The notes beneath the pieces were generated by a model that had not been told where the DNA came from, searched no databases, and saw nothing but the letters and a program-made list of their open reading frames with translations. From Bacteroidia bacterium (GTDB lineage: Bacteria; Bacteroidota; Bacteroidia; J057), in NCBI GenBank assembly GCA_030731845.1, contig JANQTF010000147.1, positions 41,798-101,379 of the forward strand: a DNA stretch of 59,582 nucleotides. Reading direction: 5' to 3'. A program made the translations under genes and the position numbers. Shown piece after piece: positions 45,084 to 54,146 of this stretch (positions within the stretch are counted from its first letter, which is position 1; every line of letters begins with the position of its first letter).

Positions 45084-46799
45084 ATGAAGCGAACAATCGT
45101 GAGTTTCTCTCTCTTGGCGTGGCTTGCGCCAGTATGTGCGCAACAACTCGCCACCAAATGGCAGTTGATCACTGACAGCATCTCAGCTTTTGGATCGCCG
45201 GTGGCTCAAGATCTCAATTTCGATGGCGTGAAGGACATAGTGCTCGGCTGCGGACTGGAGTTGTCACCTTCCCAATACGGCGTGCTCGCTGTAGATGGCG
45301 CTTCGGGCGATCTGCTCTGGCATTTCCCTGCGTCCTCGCAGGTGTTCACCCAACCCTTATTTCTGGACCTCACAGGCGATGGCATCGCGGAGGTCTTGAT
45401 TGGCGGCAGAAACGCGCAATTCTGGGCGATTAATGGTGCCACCGGACAGCTCGTGTGGGAGTTTTTTCCTTCGGGTCAGGGAAATCCCGCCGATAGCGGT
45501 TGGTATAATTTTTACTCCCCTCAATGGCTGCCCGATCTCACAGGCGACTCCCTCCCAGAGATTCTCATTTCAAACGGCGGTGATGCTACCGCTACCATCG
45601 CAGATACCCTTCGATCAGAAGGGTCTTTGTTGGTGCTTGATGTGTCTGATGGCAGCATCGTAGCCCGTGACACGATGCCCGACGGCAAAGAAACCTACTT
45701 TTCGCCACTCCTGATTCCCTCCTCTGACCCGCTCGATCCGTGGATCTTGTTCGGAAGCGGGGGTGAGGTGGTTCATGGAAGCTTGTGGAAATCCAAGCTC
45801 TCCTGGTTGCTGACAGATCAGCTGGAACTCGCTTTGCCACTGCTCAGCGGCAAGGGAAAAGGGTTTGTCTCTGCGGCGTCACTCGCAGATCTGAGCGGAG
45901 ACGGCGTGGAAGACGTGATCGTATCGAGGCACAATGGCGGAGTTGTAGCCTATGATTGGGCCGGGGACCGGCAACTCTGGGAAGTGACCTACCCCGGTCA
46001 CGAGCCTTATGTGTCGCCAAGTATCGGTCAGTTTACCGGCAGTAGCACACCCGATGTGCTCGTGTATATGCAGCAAGGCGCATGGCCCATTTATTTCGGT
46101 GGGTTCTTTGTACTGATTGATGGTGCAACCGGGCAAGTAGTCTGGACACGGACCACCGAGACCTATCAATTCGCCAGCCCCAATGCGCTGGACTCAGACC
46201 TCGATGGCTTTGATGAGATCTTGTTTGTCCATAATTTCTATGAAGATAGGCCCGGCCCAGTCCGTGTATTCCGCCATGCCGTGGAGCTATATGATTTTCA
46301 GAGTGATCAAACGCAAGTTCTCTCCCCCATCCGTGATGGGATGGATGTGTTTTCTACCGCGCTGCTCACGGATTTGGATCAGAATGGCAGGTTGGATTTT
46401 GTCTATGCGGCGAATAACAACACCGAAGGCTGGTATCAAAGCGATGGAATCACGCTGAGTCGAACGGAGCTGAGTGGGGTGGGCACAAATGTGGCCTGGG
46501 GTGGCTACCTCGGTAACGCAGGAAACGGACGCTATGAGCTGCGGCTCATCAGCGATGTTGGCGACATCCATTCCCTTGAGGTGAAGGTGTTTCCCAACCC
46601 TGCTACGCAGGAGATGTGGGTTCACACAGACCCATTCTGGCAAGACGGCAGCATCGAGCTACTCGACCTCACCGGTCGCTTGGTTCGCTCAACAAAGGAA
46701 TCCCACATAAATCTGGAAGGAGTCGCTGATGGCACGTATCTTTACCGGATAAACTTGACAGGAAAAACGGCCACTGGAAAAGTGATCATTCGACGCTAA
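45084..46799 (+). CDS. secreted FG-GAP/VCBS propeller with T9SS type-A sorting tail
   Basis: A 571-residue exported protein. ATG 45084 (KRTIVSFSLLAWLAPVCAQ) gives the best signal peptide; an ATG four codons upstream is also possible. Calcium-binding D.N.DG..D-type loops of FG-GAP repeats recur (DLNFDGVKD, DLTGDGIAE, DLSGDGVED, DSDLDGFDE, DLDQNGRLD), so it is probably a seven-bladed propeller. The last 75 residues are a T9SS C-terminal domain (VKVFPNPATQEMWV, then IELLDLTGRLV, ending GKVIIRR). It should be exported through the Sec path and then T9SS, fitting the PorW gene in this window. Ligand unknown. Confidence 0.9.
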   Translation: MKRTIVSFSLLAWLAPVCAQQLATKWQLITDSISAFGSPVAQDLNFDGVKDIVLGCGLELSPSQYGVLAVDGASGDLLWHFPASSQVFTQPLFLDLTGDGIAEVLIGGRNAQFWAINGATGQLVWEFFPSGQGNPADSGWYNFYSPQWLPDLTGDSLPEILISNGGDATATIADTLRSEGSLLVLDVSDGSIVARDTMPDGKETYFSPLLIPSSDPLDPWILFGSGGEVVHGSLWKSKLSWLLTDQLELALPLLSGKGKGFVSAASLADLSGDGVEDVIVSRHNGGVVAYDWAGDRQLWEVTYPGHEPYVSPSIGQFTGSSTPDVLVYMQQGAWPIYFGGFFVLIDGATGQVVWTRTTETYQFASPNALDSDLDGFDEILFVHNFYEDRPGPVRVFRHAVELYDFQSDQTQVLSPIRDGMDVFSTALLTDLDQNGRLDFVYAANNNTEGWYQSDGITLSRTELSGVGTNVAWGGYLGNAGNGRYELRLISDVGDIHSLEVKVFPNPATQEMWVHTDPFWQDGSIELLDLTGRLVRSTKESHINLEGVADGTYLYRINLTGKTATGKVIIRR

Positions 46800-46853
46800 G
46801 GATACCTTCGGAGGTATGAGTGGCACCCTTGCAGCAGCCCCAATTTTTAACAG

Positions 46854-47549
46854 ATGAATCGTCTCTCGTATATGATTTTGTTGCCGCTCCTACTTATCGG
46901 AGGAATGGCTTGCACACAGGAAACCCAGGATTCGCAGGTAGCAACTCCTGCCGATCAGATAGCCGATGCAGCAGTCAGCACAGACTCGGTGAAGGTGGCC
47001 ATACAAACTTGTTTTCAAGCATATCGGTCTGCAATTCTTAACAACCGATCCGAAGAAGCGGCCTCCTTTGTGTCTGCGCGAACCTTCGCATACTATCAGG
47101 AGATCCTGAACCAGTGCAGGCATTCCGATAGCCTCACCGTTGACGCACTTCCCTTATTGGATAAATTTTCCACGCTCCTCTTCCGGGCGCGCATACCCAA
47201 ATCAGTGCTCGCCACAGCAGACGGCAAGACATTGTTCATTTACCTCCTCAACAATGGGATGGTGAGTAAGGAAAGCGTCACCCGAAACGAATTAGGAAAA
47301 ATCATTTATAGCGAGCTGTCTGCCAGGGCGCCTCTGCTTGTAGATGGACAAGCGACCCCCATGGCATTGCAGTTTCATCAAGAAGCAGGCGCGTGGAAAC
47401 TGGATCTCACATCCTTATTTCCCGTGAGCCAAGAGGCTTTCCAGCAACAGGTGGACGAAACTGGCCTTCGCGAAAATGTTTATTTGGAGGAATTGATTGC
47501 CAACATGCAAGCCATTCCTGAAAATGCGCTATGGAAGCCCACCAAGTGA
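46854..47549 (+). CDS. lipoprotein of unknown function
   Basis: A 231-residue lipoprotein with a lipobox (LLIGGMAC). The mature domain (about 45-225) begins VKVAIQTCFQAYRSAILNNRSEEAASFVS and has an alpha+beta cone-like pattern reminiscent of SnoaL/NTF2-type folds, though no catalytic residues can be assigned. It lies 54 bp after the T9SS cargo gene in the same direction, with a small TCGG-loop hairpin between, and ends 3 bp before the convergent CPBP-like gene. Confidence 0.75.
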   Translation: MNRLSYMILLPLLLIGGMACTQETQDSQVATPADQIADAAVSTDSVKVAIQTCFQAYRSAILNNRSEEAASFVSARTFAYYQEILNQCRHSDSLTVDALPLLDKFSTLLFRARIPKSVLATADGKTLFIYLLNNGMVSKESVTRNELGKIIYSELSARAPLLVDGQATPMALQFHQEAGAWKLDLTSLFPVSQEAFQQQVDETGLRENVYLEELIANMQAIPENALWKPTK

Positions 47550-47552
47550 TGA

Positions 47553-48488
47553 TCAATATACGAGGTGCTCGTATCTGTCCACAAAAGCTTTATCGAAGCG
47601 CAGAATCAACCCGGTGATGATCATCAGGACGATCATCCCTGCCATGCCGTTGACCCCGGCGAGGAGGGGATTGCTATTCCAGTAAAAAAGCATGGATAGC
47701 GCACTCACCTGGCTGAGCACAGAGGAAAAGGTAGCAGAGGCATATACACTGCGGGTTTTGAGGCTCAACCAAGCTAGGGGAAAGGCCAAGGCGAGGTTGT
47801 ATCCCAAGATGCTGAGGAATACGGGAAGATAGTCCACAGACCAGCCCGGCAGAAAATGCAGAAGCATGAGGCATTGCCATCCTCCTACCAGCAAGCCGAG
47901 CAAGGTGTTGCTTCCCAAAAACCCGAGGGGTTGTAGCTCTCGGAGCAAGTATCCCCGAAATCCCATTTCCGAGCCCATCTGAAGTAGAAGCCCCACGGTA
48001 GCGCCAATGAGGAGCAATAGTCCAAGTAAGATGCCAAAAGTGGTCCAAAAGTTGGCATCGAATGCGCTCATGATGGGCGCTAGGATGAAAGAGAAACTGT
48101 CGTTAAGGGCAATAACATGCAGGTCGGTTGATCCAGCCGATCCAATTTCTATCCTGCCAAAACCGGGCAGATTCAACACATTTCCCAACAAAAAAACCAC
48201 GCCCAGCGTAGCTGCCATTACAGCCAAGGGCCCGAAGATGGTCAGCGTGATCCAGCGAAAGTCATAGTATTTCCGATTCCAGCCAAGACCTTTGATCGAA
48301 CTAGAGTACACCCATTTTTTCATCACCACTGCTGCCGCAGCCGGACCCCAGCCAAAGAGAAAAATCTGTAGGAAAGGGGTGAAGTCACTGCCAGATAGAA
48401 ACCACTCGGGAATGAGTAACCCTACCCAGCTGATCGCACAGGCCAGCATGACAAACATCCAAACGTTGGGACGGGCAAGCAAATGCAT
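47553..48488 (-). CDS. CPBP-family membrane protein, active site partly lost
   Basis: A 311-residue polytopic protein of the CPBP family. The first motif reads SEMGFRGYLL instead of EExxxRG, so the first Glu is Ser; the second Glu and the Arg remain. The second motif has WQCLMLLH. The third site, usually H-A-x-x-N, reads ATFSSVLS with no histidine or asparagine. It is therefore likely an inactive relative or one with a changed role. It converges with the lipoprotein gene. Confidence 0.8.
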   Translation of the reverse strand: MHLLARPNVWMFVMLACAISWVGLLIPEWFLSGSDFTPFLQIFLFGWGPAAAAVVMKKWVYSSSIKGLGWNRKYYDFRWITLTIFGPLAVMAATLGVVFLLGNVLNLPGFGRIEIGSAGSTDLHVIALNDSFSFILAPIMSAFDANFWTTFGILLGLLLLIGATVGLLLQMGSEMGFRGYLLRELQPLGFLGSNTLLGLLVGGWQCLMLLHFLPGWSVDYLPVFLSILGYNLALAFPLAWLSLKTRSVYASATFSSVLSQVSALSMLFYWNSNPLLAGVNGMAGMIVLMIITGLILRFDKAFVDRYEHLVY

Positions 48489-48601
48489 GAGAATAGAAGT
48501 TGTTTGTAGGTCAAACGATGGAACAACTACAAAAGATACAGAAACATGAGGAGGAAAGTCAACCCTCTTTTTTTGACTGATCTACACGCACTCAACGGCA
48601 C

Positions 48602-48634
48602 AAAAAAAGTCGGCCCAGGAAGTCCCGAGCCGAC
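48602..48634 (-). terminator. terminator of the PpiD-like gene
   Basis: On the minus strand GTCGGC (48629-48634 region) pairs with GCCGAC (48609-48614), with an inner GGA/TCC pair, and seven T follow. It is 24 bp beyond the stop codon. Confidence 0.8.
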
Positions 48635-48657
48635 AGTAATCTATTGTGGATCCGATG

Positions 48658-50763
48658 TTACTCGAATTGTTTCTCAGCTTCAACGCGGAGGTCTTCCACA
48701 TTGGCGATCTCGCGTAAGGCTGGATAAGCCTTGGAGCGGAGGCTGCTTCCTCCTTGAACTTGTTGTGAGCTGATGGTAGAAGCCAACGTAGCAGCATCTG
48801 GCTCTGGAGCCGCAGTTACGCCAGTCACCTGAATGACATACACGCCATTCACCCCTACGATAGGCTTGGATACCTGCCCTTCTTGCATACCAGCGATTTT
48901 ACCAATGATAAACGGATCGGCACCAATACCAGGGATAGAAGAAGATTCGAAGGTAATGCCGGTAGCGGTATTGATATAAGCCCCGTTGCCATTAGCGGCG
49001 TTGTAGGCATCACGCATGGCGTTGAGGTCTGCACTAGCTACGGCAGCGAGTTTATCTTTGATCATTTCGCCTTTGCGCTCTTCCCGCACTTTTCTCTCAA
49101 TTTCTTCTTTGAGGGTGGCGTCATCAAGAGAAGCGAGACCTTCAGATGTTTTATTGGAAACCTGGGCTACCACAAGCTTGTTGGAGTTCACACGAAACAC
49201 TTTTGAGGTTTCGCCTTGATCTGCAAACAAGGCCCAGACGATCACATCGCGGCCACCGTTTACGCCAGGCAGGGTGCGAGAAGCTTTGGTGAGACCAGCA
49301 GAAGCGAAGGCAACTTTTCCAACCGCTTCGGCTTCCGCGTTGATATCGCCTGAAGCATTGAGCTTGGCAGCGAGTTGATTGGCTTCGCCATCGATCTTGC
49401 GACGTGTGTCGGTAGAAGCGATGATGGGCTCCTCGATTTGAGCGAGGTCAAATGTTTTGGAAGTCTTGCCGACAACCTGAACCACGTGAAATCCTCCACG
49501 ACCTTTGACCGGGCCTACGATACTGCCTACAGAGGCATTGTCCATGGCTTTGTCAAAGTCTTCGCCAAATTGTCCTCTTGGAACCCAGCCAAGGCTTCCG
49601 CCTTTGCCTTTGGATGCGAAATCTTCAGAATTTTCAGCTGCTAGGGTAGCGAAGTTTCCGCTATTGGCCTGATTGGCGAGTGCAGCAGCTTTGCTACGTG
49701 CTTCAGCAGTATCAGCCGCTGTGTTTCCAGATACGGTGATCAGGATGTGATTGATCTTCACATTGCTTTCTTCTGCTTCTCCTGTTGCAATCAGCTTGTA
49801 GAGTTTAAAAATGCCGCCCTCGCGAACAGGTCCAAATACTTTACGAAGGCTTCCTGTGAGCATAGAATCTCTCAGGCCAGCGGGCACACCGGTGATGTTC
49901 ACAAAAGAACCAGGGACATAAGGCTTGCTGGACTTGGTCATGGTATAAACCGAGTCACGAACCGCCTCAGCGAATGGCTGCATCTGCTTGGTAAGCTTCT
50001 GCATGGCAGTCACTGTGTCAGCTGCACTTGGATTGATATCGTAGGTGATGTAGCGAATGAAAGTCTGGGCTTCTTGCTCGTACTCGCTCGCATGGGCCTT
50101 CATGTAGGCACGAAGATCGCTTTCGCTTACCGGAATGGTGGAGTCGGCGATCGCGGTGTAGTTTACACCGAGGAAAGAGATGTTTGCCTTGCGATTTTGG
50201 TCAGCATAGATCTTCTTGGCCTGAGCAGGAGAGCTTACCCAAGCAGATTGGATCATATTGAAGAGGCGCTCCTGTGCACGAGACTGTGCGAGGAAGTCTT
50301 CAAATCCTTTGAATTGCTCGCGGCTTGCTTCATCTGCCATGTAGGAGGCGAGAGCCTGCTTGATTTGATCAGGGCTCACCTGCTGGTTTTGCAGGAAGTA
50401 CTGTGACACATAAGGGTGTGGCACAGGACGGGTGAACATGTCGTATATCTCATCGCCAGTAACGACAAGCCCGATACGATCATACTCAGCTTTCAACACT
50501 TTTTCATCAACCATCTGCTGCCACACCTGATCGGCTACGTTGCCACGGGCGAGCTCGTCACCAGCGCTGTTTTGCTGGCTCACGCGGTTTTGAAATTCCT
50601 GATAAGAGATGCTTTCTCCTGCCACAGTACCCGCAGGAGAGGGGCCACCAAATGCGGTGTTGATTCCGGAGATGAGGTCGGTGAGAATGAAGGCGATAAG
50701 TGCTATGAAAATGATGATAGCTACCAGCCCGATATTGTCCCGAATTTTACTTAGGATGGACAT
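48658..50763 (-). CDS. PpiD/SurA-type peptidylprolyl isomerase
   Basis: A 701-residue periplasmic chaperone anchored by one N-terminal helix (about 12-34, VAIIIFIALIAFILTDLISG). A SurA-N-like helical domain (about 40-200) is followed by a parvulin rotamase domain (about 335-440: KINHILITVSG... GGSLGWVPRGQF ... VGPVKGRGGFHVVQVV). A further degenerate rotamase-like unit is near 610-660. It probably helps fold outer-membrane proteins leaving the Sec translocon. It follows CNNM/CorC with a 166-bp gap that contains its own promoter-like sequence. Confidence 0.92.
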   Translation of the reverse strand: MSILSKIRDNIGLVAIIIFIALIAFILTDLISGINTAFGGPSPAGTVAGESISYQEFQNRVSQQNSAGDELARGNVADQVWQQMVDEKVLKAEYDRIGLVVTGDEIYDMFTRPVPHPYVSQYFLQNQQVSPDQIKQALASYMADEASREQFKGFEDFLAQSRAQERLFNMIQSAWVSSPAQAKKIYADQNRKANISFLGVNYTAIADSTIPVSESDLRAYMKAHASEYEQEAQTFIRYITYDINPSAADTVTAMQKLTKQMQPFAEAVRDSVYTMTKSSKPYVPGSFVNITGVPAGLRDSMLTGSLRKVFGPVREGGIFKLYKLIATGEAEESNVKINHILITVSGNTAADTAEARSKAAALANQANSGNFATLAAENSEDFASKGKGGSLGWVPRGQFGEDFDKAMDNASVGSIVGPVKGRGGFHVVQVVGKTSKTFDLAQIEEPIIASTDTRRKIDGEANQLAAKLNASGDINAEAEAVGKVAFASAGLTKASRTLPGVNGGRDVIVWALFADQGETSKVFRVNSNKLVVAQVSNKTSEGLASLDDATLKEEIERKVREERKGEMIKDKLAAVASADLNAMRDAYNAANGNGAYINTATGITFESSSIPGIGADPFIIGKIAGMQEGQVSKPIVGVNGVYVIQVTGVTAAPEPDAATLASTISSQQVQGGSSLRSKAYPALREIANVEDLRVEAEKQFE

Positions 50764-50802
50764 ATGATGAAATGTTCTAAATCGAGGTCAAAATTAAGTC
50801 GT

Positions 50803-50834
50803 GCAAATTACGTCCATTTCGCGCTTTTATCAAA
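50803..50834 (-). promoter_or_regulatory. candidate promoter of the PpiD-like gene
   Basis: On the minus strand TTTG, 20 bp, then TAATTTGC, one base short of the TAnnTTTG consensus; the start codon is 40 bp downstream. This would let the isomerase be expressed apart from the lptC-CNNM genes. Confidence 0.45.
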
Positions 50835-50929
50835 ACTTCATTCGCAGAGGAGAAATATGTTTTTTCACCTCCACAAAAGCAGCCTTGATTTTGGTCCAGG
50901 AGCCAGAAAGAGATTCCATAGCGCTTGGG

Positions 50930-52231
50930 TCAATCTTTATGGCCTGTGAGACGAATCCAGATCAGGCGGGTGTTGCTTGCCTTCACTACGGTGAGGACAT
51001 ATTTTCCCACTGCAAAAGACTCGCCCTCCTCCGGAATATCTTCTGCCAGATTCAGGACAAGGCCCCCGAGGGTGTTGTAGCCTTCGTCTTCTGGGAGGTC
51101 GAGGTCAAATTCTTCGTTGAGATCGTCTATCTCGTGGCGACCGCCGAGCAGCATGCCCCCATCTTCGAGATGCTGCACGATCATATCTTCGTCCACCTTG
51201 GCATCTTTGGATTCTTCGAAGTCGTGCTCATCTTCTATGTCACCAAATACTTCCTCCACAAGATCCTCCATGGTGAGGATGCCTGAGGTACCGCCAAATT
51301 CATCGACTACAACCGCGAGGGTGCGTTGATGGCCAGTGAGCTCGGCGAGGATCATGTTGGCGGGCATAGAGCCTGGCACTACATGGGCAGACTGGATGAT
51401 TTCAGCGAGGGTTTGGGGCTTTTTGAAGAGGTCACGGGAGTTTACGAAGCCCTTGATGTCGTCGAGGCTATCATCGTAGATGATGATTTTGGAGAGCTTG
51501 GTCTCGATAAACATGTCGAGCACCTGATCGATTGGTGTATCGTAGGAACAGGCGATCACTTCGGTGCGTGGGATCATGAAGTCCCGGGCCTTGGTGTCTT
51601 TGAATGCCATGGCATTGGTGAGCATCTCGGTATCGAGATCGGGCACGGGCACGGTTTCGCTGGCTGTGATAAGCTCTTGTATATAATGGTCGAGGTCTTT
51701 GCGGCCAAGAGGCACGACTTTTTCTTCGGTCGGCACGCGAAAGAGGTATAGGAGCAGCAGCTTGGCTACGCCATTGACCGCCCACATCAAAACATAGAAG
51801 AGGACGTAGAAAATCTGGAGCAGGTAGGCAAATGGAAAGATAAGGGTATCAGCATTTCGCCGAAAGAGGGCTTTGGGAATGTATTCTGCAAAAACCAGCA
51901 CGATGAGGGTGGCCACCACAGCCTGCACGAAGGTGTAGAGGAGATAGGCTTCTTGGGGATCAAGTGCAAAATATTTGCCCAGAACAGGATCTGTGATCTG
52001 GTTCATCATGATGGTGAAGATCACAAGCGCCAGATTGTTGCCAATCAGGATGGTGATGAGCACCTCGGAGGTTTTCTTTTTGAAATTAGAGAGAATACGG
52101 CCTGCACGATCACCTTGCACGGTGCGTAGCTCAATTTTGAGACGGCTGGCGGAAAGAAACGCAATCTCAATTCCCGAAAAGAAAAAGGAGCACAAGAGCG
52201 TAATAACCGCAATGAGAATCGCTGTGGTCAT
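50930..52231 (-). CDS. CNNM/CorC-type transport protein (hemolysin family)
   Basis: A 433-residue membrane protein. The DUF21/CNNM membrane domain spans about 1-190 (four helices). Two CBS domains (about 205-325; IPRTEVIACSYDTPIDQVLDMF) and the CorC_HlyC C-terminal domain (about 345-430) follow. It lies in an LPS/envelope operon: its start overlaps the small membrane gene by four bases. Relatives export Mg or Co; the older name hemolysin is misleading. Confidence 0.92.
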   Translation of the reverse strand: MTTAILIAVITLLCSFFFSGIEIAFLSASRLKIELRTVQGDRAGRILSNFKKKTSEVLITILIGNNLALVIFTIMMNQITDPVLGKYFALDPQEAYLLYTFVQAVVATLIVLVFAEYIPKALFRRNADTLIFPFAYLLQIFYVLFYVLMWAVNGVAKLLLLYLFRVPTEEKVVPLGRKDLDHYIQELITASETVPVPDLDTEMLTNAMAFKDTKARDFMIPRTEVIACSYDTPIDQVLDMFIETKLSKIIIYDDSLDDIKGFVNSRDLFKKPQTLAEIIQSAHVVPGSMPANMILAELTGHQRTLAVVVDEFGGTSGILTMEDLVEEVFGDIEDEHDFEESKDAKVDEDMIVQHLEDGGMLLGGRHEIDDLNEEFDLDLPEDEGYNTLGGLVLNLAEDIPEEGESFAVGKYVLTVVKASNTRLIWIRLTGHKD

Positions 52232-52515
52232 GAGTTGGCTATGTCATCTTTGTTGGCCTGGCTTGCCTTCTGGCGAGCTTCTTCTTGCTCATCTGCCCAG
52301 TTGGCCAATTCTTCTTCCAGTTCATTCACGTGTTCTTGCTCCAATAACTCGAATCGCTTGCGTTGGCTGCGTCGAAAGGCAAACATAAAGGCAAAAATCG
52401 TCATTGAAATCAGTACAAAAACCAGACGCTGCCCATTGAGTCGCTCATATTCGGTCACCATAAAGGTGAACGACATGCCGGCGAGTCCGAGATAAACAAA
52501 TTCGATGTAACGCAT
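52228..52515 (-). CDS. small two-helix membrane protein
   Basis: A 95-residue protein with two N-terminal helices (about 5-20 and 30-46) and a charged, coiled-coil-like C-terminus (LLEQEHVNELEEELANWADE). It sits between lptC (3-bp gap) and CNNM/CorC (4-bp overlap), so it is co-translated with both. No function is known to me; a role as a small envelope partner is inferred from position. Confidence 0.75.
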   Translation of the reverse strand: MRYIEFVYLGLAGMSFTFMVTEYERLNGQRLVFVLISMTIFAFMFAFRRSQRKRFELLEQEHVNELEEELANWADEQEEARQKASQANKDDIANS

Positions 52516-52518
52516 GAA

Positions 52519-53070
52519 TCAGGGTTCGTCTATTTCTACTGCTCCACTGGTGCCATAGAGATTGTAAGCGGAGAAGTCAGCTTTGGCTTCCATGCCTTTT
52601 CGGGCAAAAATCTCTTGTGCAGCTGTGGTGATGTGAACGGGACTTTTTGTAAAGATAGAATCTTTCTGTTGCGACCACGTGAGGGAATCGGTTTCGAGGC
52701 GTTCTTTTTTTTGATTGAGCAAAGATACGTGACTGAAAAGGATGGCTTCCCGCTTTACTTCATAAAATTTGGCGGAATCGGAGGTGATGACTCCATTGGT
52801 GCGTCCATAGCCATCGTAGAGCTCTATCTTTACGCCGCCCGACAAGTCGTGGAAGGGCTCTGCTCCGCCACCGGGCTTTTTTTCTGCCACTCTGCCTGCT
52901 GTGAGTCGCGCCACGAGTCGCGCCGAATCGCTAAAAATGTATTCGACCCCAAACATTTCTACCTGCACGTCTTCTTCTACCTGTAAAAAAGGAAGCTCAG
53001 GCGGCGGATCATCGCCAAAGCAGGCGGTCAGGAGTAGTGACAACCCCAGCACCCAAAGGATGACGGTCAT
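52519..53070 (-). CDS. lptC: LPS export protein LptC
   Basis: A 183-residue LptC-like protein that bridges the LPS transporter in the periplasm. ATG 53070 opens a lipobox (VLGLSLLLTAC); a longer start at 53130 is less likely. The mature part has the LptC beta-jellyroll pattern (VEMFGVEYIFSDSARLVARLT... YGRTNGVITSDSAKFYEVKREAILFSHV ... LETDSLTWSQQKDSIFTKSPV). Bacteroidota LptC is often a lipoprotein. It heads the small-membrane/CNNM cluster. Confidence 0.85.
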   Translation of the reverse strand: MTVILWVLGLSLLLTACFGDDPPPELPFLQVEEDVQVEMFGVEYIFSDSARLVARLTAGRVAEKKPGGGAEPFHDLSGGVKIELYDGYGRTNGVITSDSAKFYEVKREAILFSHVSLLNQKKERLETDSLTWSQQKDSIFTKSPVHITTAAQEIFARKGMEAKADFSAYNLYGTSGAVEIDEP

Positions 53071-53557
53071 ACGCCCGCCAAGACGGGCCAGGGGAAGTGA
53101 TAATCTGGGATCTGAAGACCTTGGGTCCATGGCGGTAAACTTACGAAAATCAGCGATGCGGAGAGAGATTTCTGTTGTTGTATTGTGAAGGTAGGCCCAA
53201 AGCCTGCTGGGGTTGGTCCTGATCGGGATTTTTGAGGAGGAAAATGACTTTATCTTCCCGATCTGCGTCTTAGGAGAAGTCGGTGCATTTTTTTACTTGA
53301 ATGATGTGGCAGATCAGGACTAATTTGGGTCAGGCCTTGCCTGGGAACAATACCACCCGGGGCATCGTTCGTTGCAAATTTGAGAAGAATGTTCCGTTGA
53401 GGTCTTTCATCAACATCAGATCAGAGAAGCAAAAAATAATCATCATGATCGGGATACCCGCTCATGAGACCAGGAAAGCAGCAGAGATCGAAAAATTTCT
53501 TGGTGAGGGGTAGCCCTCTATGTTCTGCGATCTATCTTTTTCATCTTTGGCAGACAA
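53071..53557. other. intergenic region upstream of lptC
   Basis: About 490 bp between the divergent lptC and TPR genes. A 70-codon frame (53301-53513) lacks composition or motifs of a real gene. No RNA or clear promoter was recognised. Confidence 0.4.
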
Positions 53558-54100
53558 ATGGGCAAGGGCTTTTTACATATCATGATGATGCTTGGGTTGC
53601 TGATGGCATTGCCCCTGCATGTGCAATCTCAGACTGCTTATGAGCGCCTGATCGAGAAGGGCATGGTGCATGCCTCGGCGGGAGAATATCCGGATGCCAT
53701 TCCGATTTTTAAGGAGGCGATTCGCCTCAACCCCGACGGGGTAGAAGGCCACTATGGCCTGGGATACTGCTATAGCCTGCGCTGCTATGAAGAAAATCAG
53801 GACTGCGAAGCAGCCATGCAGGAATTTACCATTGCCATTCACATCGACCCAAGCTTCCGTCATAGCTACTTCAACCGTGCCGTGGCACGCACCTACCTCG
53901 ACGATTGGGAGGGTGCCCTCAGCGATCTCAACCGGCAGATCCACGCCGACGACCGCAAGGCGATGTATTTTTCCCGCCGCGCAGAAGTGCTCTACCACCT
54001 CAATCGCTATGAAGAAGCCTGCGCCGACATACAGGTCGTGCGGCAGCTTGGCGGCGCCTACGCCCACGACTGGTTTGATACGCTTTGCCCGGAGCGATGA
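53558..54100 (+). CDS. secreted TPR protein
   Basis: A 180-residue exported protein with signal peptide (LHIMMMLGLLMALPLHVQSQ). Three or four TPR units follow (ASAGEYPDAIPIFKEAIRLNPDG, AMQEFTIAIHIDPSFRHSYFNRAVA, YLDDWEGALSDLNRQIHADD). Several cysteines are conserved-looking (YSLRCYEENQDCEAA). A periplasmic scaffold role is likely, partner unknown. It converges with the MATE gene. Confidence 0.82.
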   Translation: MGKGFLHIMMMLGLLMALPLHVQSQTAYERLIEKGMVHASAGEYPDAIPIFKEAIRLNPDGVEGHYGLGYCYSLRCYEENQDCEAAMQEFTIAIHIDPSFRHSYFNRAVARTYLDDWEGALSDLNRQIHADDRKAMYFSRRAEVLYHLNRYEEACADIQVVRQLGGAYAHDWFDTLCPER

Positions 54101-54146
54101 TAGTGCTGCAATAACCCGAGGGTTCCAAACCCTTAGGAGGGATCAT

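Noticed and set aside
53301-53513. 70-codon frame upstream of the TPR gene
   Set aside because: No domain, no signal peptide, no plausible promoter; kept only as a note in the intergenic entry.
54119-54133. AGGGTT/AACCCT hairpin between TPR and MATE genes
   Set aside because: Only six base pairs and no T run, so it is too weak to call a terminator.
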